From assembly GCF_024054175.1 (NCBI RefSeq), contig NZ_JAMXLA010000001.1, positions 865,341 to 929,340 of the forward strand: 64,000 nt of DNA, given 5' to 3'. The position numbers and the translations under genes are program-made. This DNA is from Flavobacterium sp. NRK1. GTDB taxonomy: Bacteria > Bacteroidota > Bacteroidia > Flavobacteriales > Flavobacteriaceae. Numbering within the stretch: position 1 is the first letter of the stretch; each line of letters starts with the position of its first letter. Under the pieces are notes generated by a model. It was not told where the DNA came from and did not search any database. It saw only the letters and a list, made by a program, of their open reading frames with translations. This document shows positions 43,180 to 52,054 of this stretch, piece by piece.

Positions 43180-44142
43180 TTATATTGTCTTCCACCACAA
43201 TTCTTTCCAGTCTTTCTGCTCCTGTTTCGAAAGAAATGTCCAGGCTACAATACGTGTAGATTTATTTCCGGTTCCCATAGGAATGGTTTTTACCTGATGA
43301 GCCTCCAGCTTTTCCAGTGATTTATAAATTCCTTTAAGGTTAGATTGTTTAGATACCAGAGTAGAAAACCAATAGCAATTTTTAGCATTTTGCTTGCTTT
43401 CTGCAATCATAGCATGAATAAACGCATGTTCTCCACCCTCATATATAAGTTCATTACTTACTCCTGCAAAATTCAGCTCGGCAGTTTTGTTCCTTTTCCC
43501 CGACAGGTTATTTACTTTTCTCTGGGTTCCCTGTTGAGCATCTTCAGCAGAAGCATGAAAAGGAGGATTGCAGATAGTAACATCTATCTTTTCTCCCTCA
43601 TTAATTATACCCCTAAAAATAAATGACGGATTTTTTTGTAACCTTAATTCTATCTTATCCGTAAGTGACTTATTAGCATTTACAATTTGCTGTGCAGATG
43701 CTATAGAGTCAGTATTACTATCGACACCAATAAAACTCCAGTCGTACTCTGTAACACCAATAACCGGATAAATACAATTAGCCCCTACCCCAATATCAAG
43801 GCAGGTAATTTTATTTCCTTCCGGCATTCTTCCAAAATTACTCTCCCCTAACAGATCGGCAATGTAATGAATGTAGTCTGCCCTGCCCGGTATGGGCGGA
43901 CATAAATTCTCATCGGGAAAATCCCAGTGTTTTATTCCATAATAATGATTAAGTATTGCCTTATTTAAAAGTTTTACGGCTACAGGATTTGAAAAATCTA
44001 CAGAATCTTCACCTGATTTATTTGGCTTTAAGTAATTTGCCAATTCATGATTTGAATGTAGTAACGCAACAAGATCATATCGCTCCCTGTTTTTATTTCG
44101 GGGATGCAGTTCTGTTTTAATCTGTTTTTTTTCTGACGACAT
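43180..44142 (-). CDS. rlmF: 23S rRNA (adenine(1618)-N(6))-methyltransferase RlmF
   Basis: The 320-aa protein has the N-terminal HPRNKNRERYDLVAL, the SAM-binding CLDIGVGANCIYPVIG, and the NPPFHAS catalytic motif of N6-adenine methyltransferases, followed by LNFAGVSNELIYEGGEHAFI. These fit RlmF along its whole length. It methylates A1618 of 23S rRNA before or during subunit assembly. It is a housekeeping gene with no operon partner. Confidence 0.9.
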   Translation of the reverse strand: MSSEKKQIKTELHPRNKNRERYDLVALLHSNHELANYLKPNKSGEDSVDFSNPVAVKLLNKAILNHYYGIKHWDFPDENLCPPIPGRADYIHYIADLLGESNFGRMPEGNKITCLDIGVGANCIYPVIGVTEYDWSFIGVDSNTDSIASAQQIVNANKSLTDKIELRLQKNPSFIFRGIINEGEKIDVTICNPPFHASAEDAQQGTQRKVNNLSGKRNKTAELNFAGVSNELIYEGGEHAFIHAMIAESKQNAKNCYWFSTLVSKQSNLKGIYKSLEKLEAHQVKTIPMGTGNKSTRIVAWTFLSKQEQKDWKELWWKTI

Positions 44143-44246
44143 GATGTATTATGATTTCTATAGAAATGGGAAACTTCTACAATTTAAGAAGTCACAAAAT
44201 TCGTCAAAAAAATGCTTTAAAGCTAATACCTTATTAATTCTTAGAA

Positions 44247-44810
44247 CTAAACTCTTAACATACCGCGAAAACCACGTGCAGCATAGTACGATTCTGCACC
44301 ATTGTGATAGAGAAAAACAGTATCATAACGGCGATCGCAAAACACCGCTCCCCCAAGTTTTCTTATAGCATCGGGAGTTTTTATCCAGCTTGAAGTTTTA
44401 GTATCAAATTTACCCATTGTTTGCAGTTGCCTGTACTGTTCTTCCGTTAAAAGTTCAATTCCCATCATTGCAGCAGCATCTACAGCATTATCTTTCGGTT
44501 TATGTTCTTTTCTTGCTTCAAGTGCTGCACGGTCATAACAAAAACTCCTGCGCCCTTTAGGACTTTCTGCTGCGCAGTCATAAAAAATGTATTCGCCTGT
44601 TTTTTTGTCATAGCCTACAATATCAGGCTCGCCACCAGTTTCCTCCATCATATCAAGCGACCATAATTTTTCGGCATTGCCTTCCAGCTTAGCCTTAACA
44701 TCAGCCCACTTAACATCCTTATGCCTATTCATGTTTTTCTCAAAACGAAGCGCTAATACTTTAAGCAGTTCTTCAGCCTGTTCCTGAGATAATTGTTTTT
44801 TATTACTCAT
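44247..44810 (-). CDS. DUF4256 domain protein
   Basis: The 187-aa soluble protein contains WSLDMMEETGGEPDIVG, YIFYDCAAESPKGRRSFCYD and FDTKTSSWIKTPDAIRKLGGAVF, features of the DUF4256 family. The family is widespread in Bacteroidota and Firmicutes and has no known function. It stands alone, 104 bp from rlmF on the same strand. Confidence 0.8.
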   Translation of the reverse strand: MSNKKQLSQEQAEELLKVLALRFEKNMNRHKDVKWADVKAKLEGNAEKLWSLDMMEETGGEPDIVGYDKKTGEYIFYDCAAESPKGRRSFCYDRAALEARKEHKPKDNAVDAAAMMGIELLTEEQYRQLQTMGKFDTKTSSWIKTPDAIRKLGGAVFCDRRYDTVFLYHNGAESYYAARGFRGMLRV

Positions 44811-45002
44811 GTTGTTATACTATTATATTACAAGTTTTCGTGTCCGTAGTCTAAATGTAAGAAATAAAATTGTTGCTCTTTAATAACAATGTAAGTTAAG
44901 GTTAAACATTTATTGTTATAGCTATGATTTTTAATTAATAATAATCGTAAGAAAAATAAAAGTCCCATAAGTAAGTTATTGTAGTACATCTTTAATCCTA
45001 TT

Positions 45003-46001
45003 ATGAAATCTGCACTTATACTTTTCATCTTTTTATTTATGTACAAAGGAAATTCTCAGGAAATCTTCAGCTATGAAAAGAGAGCTGACAGCCTGCGGAT
45101 TTATAATCATAAAGAAATTGTTTTTTTTAATGATATCAGTAAAATTAAACTATCAGGGACTTTAATCGAACCAAAAGAAAACTATGAGAAAGTAGTAATA
45201 ATTGTTCCCGGTAGTGGAAAAGATACAAGGCATTCACATTTTATCTTAACGGAAAACCTATTAAAAAATGGAATAGCTGTATTTCGTTTTGATGAGAGGG
45301 GTATTGGTAAATCAGAAGGAATATATTCTGAACTGGCTGGTGATTTATCTCAGGATTTATGTTTCGGTTATAAATATTTACACCAAAACCTTAAACATAA
45401 AAGCATTGGATTTATAGGGCATAGTTTAGGAGGTATTGCCGTACTCGAAGGCATGCAAAAAGGTGAGATAAAACCTGATTTTCTGATCTTAATTGAAACC
45501 CCAATTATTAAAAACGGGGCTTTTGTTTTAAATCAAATTAAGATGGACTATAAAAATAGTATCCCTGAAATTATGAAAAAAGGGAAAACAAAAGAAGAAG
45601 TTATGCTTTTTCTGGAATCATATTTTACAACAATTTCAAATGGCTCTTTAAAATCAAAAAAAGAAATAAAGAAATTTATAAAGGAAAAAGGTTTTAATAG
45701 TAAATTCATAGTATTAATGAATGACGATTTTTTAATGGAAATGATTAATCTTGATATTGAAGAAACATTAAAAAATATAACTACTCCTACTCTTTATTTA
45801 TCAGGTACAAAAGATAAAATAATCAATCATACAGAAGAAATTAAGTTAATTACCCGGTTTAATAACAATTATATTGATATAGAAACTTTCGATGGGCTGA
45901 ATCATTGGCTAACAAAAAAAGATGCTCCTATTGGAACATCTCTCTATTTAATGGATGATCTTGCAATGAAGAAAATAATAGAATGGACACTTTCAAAATA
46001 A
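45003..46001 (+). CDS. exported alpha/beta hydrolase
   Basis: The 332-aa protein has a signal peptide (ALILFIFLFMYKGNS), an oxyanion region VIIVPGSGKDTRHSH, RFDERGIGKSEG and the nucleophile elbow GHSLGG. Candidates for Asp and His are in YLSGTKDKII and FDGLNHWL. It resembles periplasmic acyl hydrolases/dipeptidyl-peptidase-like lipases of Bacteroidota. It is monocistronic. Codon use looks more A/T-rich than the pigment genes, which may indicate recent acquisition. Confidence 0.82.
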   Translation: MKSALILFIFLFMYKGNSQEIFSYEKRADSLRIYNHKEIVFFNDISKIKLSGTLIEPKENYEKVVIIVPGSGKDTRHSHFILTENLLKNGIAVFRFDERGIGKSEGIYSELAGDLSQDLCFGYKYLHQNLKHKSIGFIGHSLGGIAVLEGMQKGEIKPDFLILIETPIIKNGAFVLNQIKMDYKNSIPEIMKKGKTKEEVMLFLESYFTTISNGSLKSKKEIKKFIKEKGFNSKFIVLMNDDFLMEMINLDIEETLKNITTPTLYLSGTKDKIINHTEEIKLITRFNNNYIDIETFDGLNHWLTKKDAPIGTSLYLMDDLAMKKIIEWTLSK

Positions 46002-46070
46002 CTTATTAATATTCTGATACTTATTTTATAAGCCGAATAAAAGCATTCTAAATATAAAAAGGCAACTTAG

Positions 46071-46511
46071 TTAATCCTGATTATTGCCATTGGGATCAAA
46101 TTCAACAATCCACTCAATGCCATACCTGTCCCTTAACATTCCGGCGTATGTACCCCAAGGACTGTCGCCAATAGGCCCTTCAACATCTCCGCCTGCCGAC
46201 AGGCCGTTAAATACTTTATCAGCTTCTTCACGGGTTTCTGTGCTCACTGCTATTTTTGACCTGTTTTCATTTTCGTTTACACGTCCCATAAAATCCGGAA
46301 CATCATTAGCTATTAATACATTATTCTTTCCTATGGGCAGGGAAATGTACATTATTTTATCAGTCTCATTTTCCGGTACCTGCAACTCATCACTTGCCAG
46401 GTCTTTGAAACGTACAACCTTTATGAACTCTCCGCCGAAAACCGATTTATAAAAATTGAATGCTTCCTCGGCATTTCCATTAAAGTTGATCCACGGGTTA
46501 ATTGCTTTCAT
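46071..46511 (-). CDS. VOC/PhnB-like metalloenzyme-fold protein
   Basis: The 146-aa protein has the PhnB/3-demethylubiquinone-like VOC pattern: INPWINFNGNAEEAFNFYKSVFGGEF, LIANDVPDFMG and GPIGDSPWGTYAGMLRDRYGIEW. Members often act as glyoxalase-like proteins, but this branch lacks assigned substrates. A possible promoter is at 46583-46590. It converges on the hydrolase gene. Confidence 0.85.
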   Translation of the reverse strand: MKAINPWINFNGNAEEAFNFYKSVFGGEFIKVVRFKDLASDELQVPENETDKIMYISLPIGKNNVLIANDVPDFMGRVNENENRSKIAVSTETREEADKVFNGLSAGGDVEGPIGDSPWGTYAGMLRDRYGIEWIVEFDPNGNNQD

Positions 46512-46582
46512 GATTTTTAGATTAATTCATTTATTAGGCAACTAATATATAAAAAAACAAAACGTAGGTATGGATATTTGTA

Positions 46583-46590
46583 CAAACGTA
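46583..46590 (-). promoter_or_regulatory. possible -7 element (TACGTTTG)
   Basis: On the minus strand TACGTTTG fits TAnnTTTG and would give a leader of about 65 nt for the VOC gene. No -33 element is evident, so confidence is low. Confidence 0.35.
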
Positions 46591-46644
46591 AGTTTTGGTT
46601 AAAAACAGTTATTACTGTAATACATGTAAGTCCCTTGTTTAAAA

Positions 46645-46673
46645 TTGTTGTTATAAATCAATTATTATATTTG
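46645..46673 (+). promoter_or_regulatory. promoter TTG-N18-TATATTTG
   Basis: TTG (46645-46647) and TATATTTG (46666-46673) are 18 nt apart, matching the Bacteroidota consensus. The start site would fall near 46680, 14 nt before the ATG of the Cys-rich HMA protein. Confidence 0.65.
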
Positions 46674-46693
46674 CAAATAAACCTAATAATACC

Positions 46694-47053
46694 ATGAAAC
46701 TATTCTTAAAAACTTTTGTAGTCACTTTTATTGTATTCTTATTTTCAAATGGTGTAGCGGCTCAGCAAAAGAAAACTATTCAAACAGCAACAATTAAAAC
46801 AGCTATATATTGTGACCATTGCAAAGCCTGTGAAACTTGCGGACTAAAGTTTAATCAAACCCTACTAAAAGAGAAAGGTGTGCAGATGGTTGTTCTCGAC
46901 GAGAAAGAAATGACAATTAAAGTAACCTACAACTCTAAAAAAACAGATCTTACCAAAATAAAAACAGCAATAAGTAAACTTGGTTATGATGCTGATGATG
47001 TGAAAGCCGATGCCGTAGCTTATGAAGCATTGGACGGGTGCTGCAAAAAATAA
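46694..47053 (+). CDS. periplasmic HMA-fold protein with CxxCxxCxxC motif
   Basis: The 119-aa protein has a signal peptide (FLKTFVVTFIVFLFSNGVAAQ) and a heavy-metal-associated fold: KTAIYCDHCKACETC, VQMVVLDEKEMTIKVTYN, KTAISKLGYDADDVKA. Instead of the single CxxC of copper chaperones it has CDHCKACETC, four Cys at CxxCxxCxxC spacing, and a further CC near the C-terminus (DGCCKK). It likely binds soft metals in the periplasm. It has its own promoter and no exporter gene next to it. Confidence 0.78.
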   Translation: MKLFLKTFVVTFIVFLFSNGVAAQQKKTIQTATIKTAIYCDHCKACETCGLKFNQTLLKEKGVQMVVLDEKEMTIKVTYNSKKTDLTKIKTAISKLGYDADDVKADAVAYEALDGCCKK

Positions 47054-47064
47054 ATATTAGAATG

Positions 47065-47099
47065 ATTAGCCAATTAATAGCCAGCTATTTCGGGCTAAT
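47065..47099. terminator. nested hairpin between convergent genes
   Basis: ATTAGCC (47065-47071) pairs with GGCTAAT (47093-47099), enclosing AATAGC-CA-GCTATT. It overlaps the end of the SMI1/KNR4 gene and lacks a clear T-run, so termination is likely but not certain. Confidence 0.45.
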
Positions 47100-47745
47100 T
47101 ACTCATTTCTATGGGAGTCGTAAAAAGATCCTTATCTAATTTAACCCCATTCTCATCAAACAATGGAATAATCCTTAAAATTTCAGACTCAAGCATTTCT
47201 TCAAAAGAGTTCCAGCTATAAAGTGAAGTAGCATCCCATCTGGCACAAAAATGGACTTTCCCATCCGCTTTATCAATGTATAAATGCGAACCATCCCAGT
47301 TGTAGCCTCCAATAAAAAAATAACTTTCTTTGGCGTTCTTAGGCCGTTCATATAGATTCACTGTATCTAAAGAATAAGGTTGACGCGAAGCTTCTATTGA
47401 ACGCCCTATATTTTTCCTAAGTCCGTTTAAATAAAATGTTGAAACAAAAAAACTTAAACCATTACTATATTCCTGCAAAAATACTTTATAGCTTTCAGGA
47501 ATATCGGTTTTTAAATCGTTCGAAAGTTTACTTATTTCTTCATCTGTTAATGGTTTGTATATTGAGTGTGACCATGCAAATTTAGCAATATGAGGAGCCC
47601 TCCCGATCAATACAGCGCCATTTTCACATACTTCAGAACCTAAATATTCAAATTTTCTGATTTGTTCATCTATAGTTTTAAATCTGCTCTTTTCAAATTT
47701 TTTAATTAATCTGCGAAGTTTACTGATAAATTTTCTATCGTTCAT
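47095..47745 (-). CDS. SMI1/KNR4 family protein
   Basis: The 216-aa protein has the SMI1/KNR4 pattern LTDEEISKLSNDLKTDIPESYKVFLQEYSNGLSFF followed by a FFIGGYNWDGSHLYID stretch. In bacteria this fold often serves as immunity protein for polymorphic toxins, though many copies have no linked toxin. No toxin gene is seen nearby. The basic N-terminus (KFISKLRRLIKKFEKSRFK) is unusual. Confidence 0.7.
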   Translation of the reverse strand: MNDRKFISKLRRLIKKFEKSRFKTIDEQIRKFEYLGSEVCENGAVLIGRAPHIAKFAWSHSIYKPLTDEEISKLSNDLKTDIPESYKVFLQEYSNGLSFFVSTFYLNGLRKNIGRSIEASRQPYSLDTVNLYERPKNAKESYFFIGGYNWDGSHLYIDKADGKVHFCARWDATSLYSWNSFEEMLESEILRIIPLFDENGVKLDKDLFTTPIEMSN

Positions 47746-47806
47746 ACGAGAAGTATAATAAAAAACCGCAGCTATTTACAGAGAAATAAGCCACGGTTTA
47801 TGTTTG

Positions 47807-47880
<74 letters not shown>

Positions 47881-47892
47881 ATTAAGTTGCAG

Positions 47893-47921
47893 CAAATATA
47901 ATATAAATACCATTCAACAAA
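47893..47921 (-). promoter_or_regulatory. tRNA-Ala promoter (TTTG-N17-TATATTTG)
   Basis: On the minus strand TTTG (47918-47921) and TATATTTG (47893-47900) are 17 nt apart and end 12 nt before the tRNA 5' end, placing the start site right at the mature tRNA. Confidence 0.75.
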
Positions 47922-48001
47922 CAAGTGCTAAATATAATCTTTTAAAAAAATGCTGTGCTTTTTTTGGCAATTGCATTATTTTTATACTCTAAAATAACTT
48001 T

Positions 48002-48772
48002 ATGACAACTACTACAAGGCCAAATGGCTCTTTATATACAAAATACGAAAATAATATTGCAATTGTAGAATTCGGTCACCCCGCAAGTAATTCTTTCCCT
48101 GGTGAGCTATTACAGCGACTTACAGATGAATTAAACACACTAAGCAATAATCCTCAGGTTAATATTATTGTTTTAAAAAGTGAAGGTAATGGAGCGTTTT
48201 GTGCAGGTGCTTCATTTGACGAATTACTGGCTGTGCAAAATCTGGAGCAGGGCGCAGTATTCTTTTCCGGATTTGCCAATGTTATAAATGCCATGCGTAA
48301 TTGTTCTAAACTAATTGTAGGACGCATTCATGGTAAAGCTGTTGGTGGAGGCGTAGGCCTTGCTGCAGCATGCGATTACGCCCTTGCAACTGTAAACAGT
48401 GCCATAAAGCTTTCAGAACTTGCCATAGGCATAGGCCCGTTTGTAATTGCGCCTGCTGTAGAAAGAAAAATGGGCAAAGCAGCGTTATCTGAAATGACAC
48501 TTGCCGCCCACGAATGGAAAAATGCTTACTGGGCTCAGGAGAAAGGACTTTATGCAAAAGTTTTTGAAGATATCAAAGAACTAGACAAAGAACTAGACAT
48601 TTTCACACAAAAACTTTCAAACTACAATCCTGAAGCATTAGCCGATATGAAAAAAGTTTTATGGGAAGGTACTGAAAACTGGGACACAATTTTAAAGGAA
48701 AGAGCTAAAATATCAGGGCGTTTGGTATTGTCAGACTTTACCAAAAACGCGTTAGCACAGTTTAAAAAATAG
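48002..48772 (+). CDS. enoyl-CoA hydratase/isomerase family protein
   Basis: The 256-aa crotonase-fold protein has the oxyanion-hole stretches GAFCAGASFDE and HGKAVGGGVGLAAACDYAL, and SELAIGIGPFVIAPAVERKMG. In Bacteroidota close relatives act as methylglutaconyl-CoA hydratases in leucine breakdown, but the Glu residues that decide hydratase or isomerase activity were not resolved by eye. It converges with the 2OG oxygenase gene, overlapping it by 11 bp. Confidence 0.88.
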   Translation: MTTTTRPNGSLYTKYENNIAIVEFGHPASNSFPGELLQRLTDELNTLSNNPQVNIIVLKSEGNGAFCAGASFDELLAVQNLEQGAVFFSGFANVINAMRNCSKLIVGRIHGKAVGGGVGLAAACDYALATVNSAIKLSELAIGIGPFVIAPAVERKMGKAALSEMTLAAHEWKNAYWAQEKGLYAKVFEDIKELDKELDIFTQKLSNYNPEALADMKKVLWEGTENWDTILKERAKISGRLVLSDFTKNALAQFKK

Positions 48773-49400
48773 CTTCACCTCTTGTTTTCAGCCAGCCGGT
48801 AATACTTAAGCGTTCCCTTTTTACCGGCTTCACTTCGTGTTCCAGTATCTGGCTTTCAAACACAACCATCCTGCCCTGAAGCGGATAAATATTTACCGTT
48901 TTTTCAGTTCCATTTTCATTTAAATATATGGCAAGCTCACCACCATATTCAGGCTGCCAGTCTTCATCATTAAGATAACAGACCATAGATAGTTTACGTC
49001 GGCTGTCATTTTGAAAAGTATCCAAATGGCGTTTGTAAAATGTCCCTTCAGGATATACCGCATAATGAAATTCTTTTTCATTAATACCCATAAAACAGGT
49101 ACGGTTAAGGTAATCTTTAAAGTTGTTTAACTTAGAAAAAAAGCGTGCTTCCGCTTCGTCAGTATTTTGCTCATCCAGCCAAAGTATAAAATCACCACGA
49201 ATAGCACCAATAATCTTCTCGTTAGCCTGATTGCCAATAGCCGATTTTTTAAATTCATCCTCTTCATATTTTTGCAAAAGAGAAGCTCGTAGATCCAGCA
49301 CCTCTTCCTTCGTAAAAAACTCATCAACAATACTATATTGTTGTTTCATAAGGTCATATATAACCTTCTCATATAACGGATTCAGCAGATTATCATCCAT
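48762..49400 (-). CDS. 2-oxoglutarate/Fe(II)-dependent oxygenase (prolyl hydroxylase-like)
   Basis: The 212-aa protein has the iron triad His-x-Asp in YKRHLDTF and a distal His in LEHEVKP, with Arg in RERLSITGW binding 2-oxoglutarate. The region PEYGGELAIYL is typical of P4H-like enzymes. Such proteins hydroxylate proline or other residues in proteins; a ribosomal or EF-Tu target is possible by analogy. An ATG at codon 18 is an alternative start. Confidence 0.82.
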   Translation of the reverse strand: MDDNLLNPLYEKVIYDLMKQQYSIVDEFFTKEEVLDLRASLLQKYEEDEFKKSAIGNQANEKIIGAIRGDFILWLDEQNTDEAEARFFSKLNNFKDYLNRTCFMGINEKEFHYAVYPEGTFYKRHLDTFQNDSRRKLSMVCYLNDEDWQPEYGGELAIYLNENGTEKTVNIYPLQGRMVVFESQILEHEVKPVKRERLSITGWLKTRGEAIF

Positions 49401-49482
49401 AGTGGTGCGTGTAAAAAAGCGGTCAAAGATAGTTTGAAAACCAATACGTTTACAATAAATCGATACGATGCATAATATTTAG

Positions 49483-49490
49483 TAAATTTG
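49483..49490 (+). promoter_or_regulatory. -7 element TAAATTTG ahead of queD
   Basis: TAAATTTG fits TAnnTTTG. The start site would be near 49497, which rules out the in-frame ATG at 49488 and supports the ATG at 49509. Confidence 0.6.
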
Positions 49491-49508
49491 CACCCTAATA
49501 CATCTATA

Positions 49509-49961
49509 ATGAGTAAGATCAGGATCACTAAACAGTTCACTTTCGAAACCGGCCATGCGCTTTATGGCTATGATGGCAAATGCAAAAATGTACACGGCCA
49601 TAGCTATAAACTTTCGGTCACGGTTATCGGATCTCCTATAACAGATTCTAATAATGTAAAGTTTGGGATGGTGATTGATTTTGGCGACCTGAAAAAAATT
49701 GTAAAGGAAGAAATAGTTGATATTTTTGACCATGCTACTGTATTTAATAAAAATACTCCTCATGTAGAACTGGCACATGAACTCGAGCAACGCGGACACC
49801 ATGTAATACTTGTAGATTACCAGCCAACGAGTGAAAATATGGTAATAGATTTTGCCGGTAAAATTATTAAACGGCTACCTGACAGTATTACACTCCATTC
49901 TCTAAGGCTTCAGGAAACTGATACTTCCTTCGCCGAATGGTTTCAAAGCGATAACATATAG
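49509..49961 (+). CDS. queD: 6-carboxytetrahydropterin synthase QueD-like
   Basis: From the ATG at 49509 the product is 150 aa (an ATG at 49488 lies upstream of the predicted transcription start). It has FETGHAL, CKNVHGHSY (catalytic Cys and two zinc His), VIDFGDLKK, DHATVFN and PTSENM, the PTPS/QueD pattern. QueD makes 6-carboxytetrahydropterin from dihydroneopterin triphosphate for queuosine. Other PTPS activities cannot be excluded. A terminator follows immediately. Confidence 0.83.
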   Translation: MSKIRITKQFTFETGHALYGYDGKCKNVHGHSYKLSVTVIGSPITDSNNVKFGMVIDFGDLKKIVKEEIVDIFDHATVFNKNTPHVELAHELEQRGHHVILVDYQPTSENMVIDFAGKIIKRLPDSITLHSLRLQETDTSFAEWFQSDNI

Positions 49962-49989
49962 AAGGCCTCCTTATCGGAGGCTTCTTTTT
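49961..49989 (+). terminator. Rho-independent terminator after queD
   Basis: GAAG-G-CCTCC pairs with GGAGG-CTTC around TTATC with one bulged G, then TTTTT. It begins at the stop codon. Confidence 0.82.
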
Positions 49990-50107
49990 GAAATAACTTC
50001 TTACTACTTTACGTATGCTATAATTATTGAATAAACAAGCCTAAATAGCAAATAGAGTTTCTATGCCGCATTAATTGCAAGATAACAGAGGGGTTACTTG
50101 TAAAAAG

Positions 50108-50134
50108 AAAATCCTGCCCAATGGGCAGGATTTT
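50108..50134 (-). terminator. strong terminator of the PorE-like gene
   Basis: AAAATCCTGCCC (50108-50119), loop AAT, GGGCAGGATTTT (50123-50134) is a 12-bp perfect stem; on the minus strand it is followed by TTCTTTTTA. It ends the adhesin/PorP/PorE transcript. Confidence 0.85.
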
Positions 50135-50168
50135 TAATATAGATTGGTTTGTTAAGAAACGCTTAATG

Positions 50169-52034
50169 TTATTTCTTCACGATAAGGAATTCACTCCTTC
50201 TGTTTTGTGCATGCTGCTCTTCTGTACAGTTGTCGCCACAGTTAACTTTAGGCTCGCTTTCACCGTAACCCTGACCTGAGATACGCTCTTTAGCAATTCC
50301 TTTAGAGATAATGTATTGTACTGTAGCTTTAGCCCTGCGGTTAGATAGTGCCATGTTGTATTTATCTGAACCTCTGTTATCAGTGTGAGATTTCGCCATG
50401 ATAACCATTTCCGGATTAGATTTCATTGCTTCAACAAGTTTATCTAACTCAAATGCAGCCTCTTTTGTAATGTTGCTCTTATCAAATTCGAAGTATATAG
50501 CATTAAGTACAACTTCAGTTGGTTTAACAATAACTTCAATCGGATCAAGATTAGCCGCAACATCAACCGTACCACCGTTAGTTTTAGCTATCGGGAAGCT
50601 GCCGTTTACATATCCTTCCATAGATGCCTGAATAGTATAAGCTCTGTTACAATCTACACTGTACGTAACTTTACCATCTGCACCTGCAGTTCTGGTTTCA
50701 ATAACGTTGTTTCTGTCATCAAGTATAGCAACTCTTGAACCTGCAAGAATTTTACCTGTTTTAGCATCTCTCACAGCTACTACAGCCTCTACGCCACATA
50801 CCGGAGTTGCAAGGTAAAGTTTATCTACACCGCTGCGGTTACTTGAGAAGAAACCAATATTTTTAGTTGTGTTAAAGCTAAATGCAAAATCATCATTAGC
50901 AGTATTTACAGGAGCACCAACATTTTTAGGCTCTGTACCTTTATTTTGGTCAATTACAAATACATCAAGTCCGCCAAAACCATCAGGTCTGTCTGAAGAG
51001 AAGAATAACTTGTTATCATCAGTAATGAAAGGGAAGCTTTCTTTACCACCTGTATTTACTTTAGGACCAAGGTTTACAGGCTCGCCATAGCTGTTGTTGC
51101 CTTTAACTTCTACTTTCCAGATATCCTGGCCACCTAAAGTACCGGTTCTGTCAGAAGAGAAATATAACCATTTTCCATCTTTGCTTATTGATGGATTCTG
51201 AGTAGACCACTCTTTACTATTGAAAGGAAGCAGTACAGGCTCACCCCATTTGTCACCTTCTTTAACCGATTTATAAAGGAATACCTGACCTAATTTAAGG
51301 TTCATATCCCTGTCTCTTTCAAATTGCTTGTGCTCGTTAAAGCTTTCGCTGTTAAAGTACATTGTTTTCCCGTCTGCACTCACAGCAGCAGGCCCATCAT
51401 GCCATTTTGTATTCAGGTCTGATACCGGAGTAGGCTCACTGAATGTTCCATTAGCATTGTAGGTAGAGGTATAAAGGTCCAGGAACGGCTGTTCGTTTGT
51501 TCCGTATTTTTTTCTTGCCGTGTTTCTTGAACTTGAAAAATAGAAACTGTTATCATCAGCAAGTACTCCGCCGAACGATCCGTATTTGTCATCATTGATG
51601 TCAAGTACTTTCTCGTCATACATTTTTGTTTGATTTCTAAGCTTAGGCAGGTAGTTAGGATCCTGGTTAAACTGAATTGCTCTCTGGTCCTGTGGTGCCA
51701 TAGAAGCAAATTTCTTCATTTGGGTATTAGCCTCTTCATACTTGCCCTCAACCTTAAGCATTTGTGCATAGTGGTAATACACTTCTGCTTCCTGAGGGGT
51801 AGCTGTTGCTTTTGCATACCACTGCACCGCCTCTTTTGAGTTGAATATGTTGTAGTAGCTCTCTGCTATCTGCTTGTAAACATAAGGGCTGCCATCCAGT
51901 TTCTGGTATTCTTTGGCTGCATCTATATAATCAAGCTTAGCATAAAGTTTGTCTGCTTTCTCTGTTTCCTTGGTCTGAGCTGTTACCGCCATAGTGGCAA
52001 GCATAAAGCCTAGGGTGATATATAAGTTCTTCAT
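50169..52034 (-). CDS. OmpA-family T9SS-associated protein (PorE-like: TPR, propeller, CRD, OmpA)
   Basis: The 621-aa product has a signal peptide (LGFMLATMAVTAQ), N-terminal TPR-like repeats (residues 25-120), a WD40/PD40 propeller (about 150-410; repeated YFSSSR, YFSSDR, FFSSDRPDG, FFSSNRSG), a carboxypeptidase-regulatory-like domain (GKILAGSRVAILDD) and an OmpA domain (FEFDKSNIT, SHTDNRGSDKYNMALSNRRA). This is the domain order of PorE of type IX secretion. The OmpA part should bind peptidoglycan and tether a T9SS complex. It is 20 bp after PorP/SprF. Confidence 0.87.
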   Translation of the reverse strand: MKNLYITLGFMLATMAVTAQTKETEKADKLYAKLDYIDAAKEYQKLDGSPYVYKQIAESYYNIFNSKEAVQWYAKATATPQEAEVYYHYAQMLKVEGKYEEANTQMKKFASMAPQDQRAIQFNQDPNYLPKLRNQTKMYDEKVLDINDDKYGSFGGVLADDNSFYFSSSRNTARKKYGTNEQPFLDLYTSTYNANGTFSEPTPVSDLNTKWHDGPAAVSADGKTMYFNSESFNEHKQFERDRDMNLKLGQVFLYKSVKEGDKWGEPVLLPFNSKEWSTQNPSISKDGKWLYFSSDRTGTLGGQDIWKVEVKGNNSYGEPVNLGPKVNTGGKESFPFITDDNKLFFSSDRPDGFGGLDVFVIDQNKGTEPKNVGAPVNTANDDFAFSFNTTKNIGFFSSNRSGVDKLYLATPVCGVEAVVAVRDAKTGKILAGSRVAILDDRNNVIETRTAGADGKVTYSVDCNRAYTIQASMEGYVNGSFPIAKTNGGTVDVAANLDPIEVIVKPTEVVLNAIYFEFDKSNITKEAAFELDKLVEAMKSNPEMVIMAKSHTDNRGSDKYNMALSNRRAKATVQYIISKGIAKERISGQGYGESEPKVNCGDNCTEEQHAQNRRSEFLIVKK

Positions 52035-52054
52035 TTTCTTTTAGTCGCTTTAGA

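Noticed and set aside
44828..45046. 72-aa minus-strand open frame upstream of the alpha/beta hydrolase
   Set aside because: Its translation is an A/T-driven mix of Lys, Asn, Leu and Tyr without motif, and it overlaps the hydrolase start; no promoter faces it.
49488..49508. Earlier ATG for queD
   Set aside because: It overlaps the -7 promoter element and adds seven residues without family counterpart.
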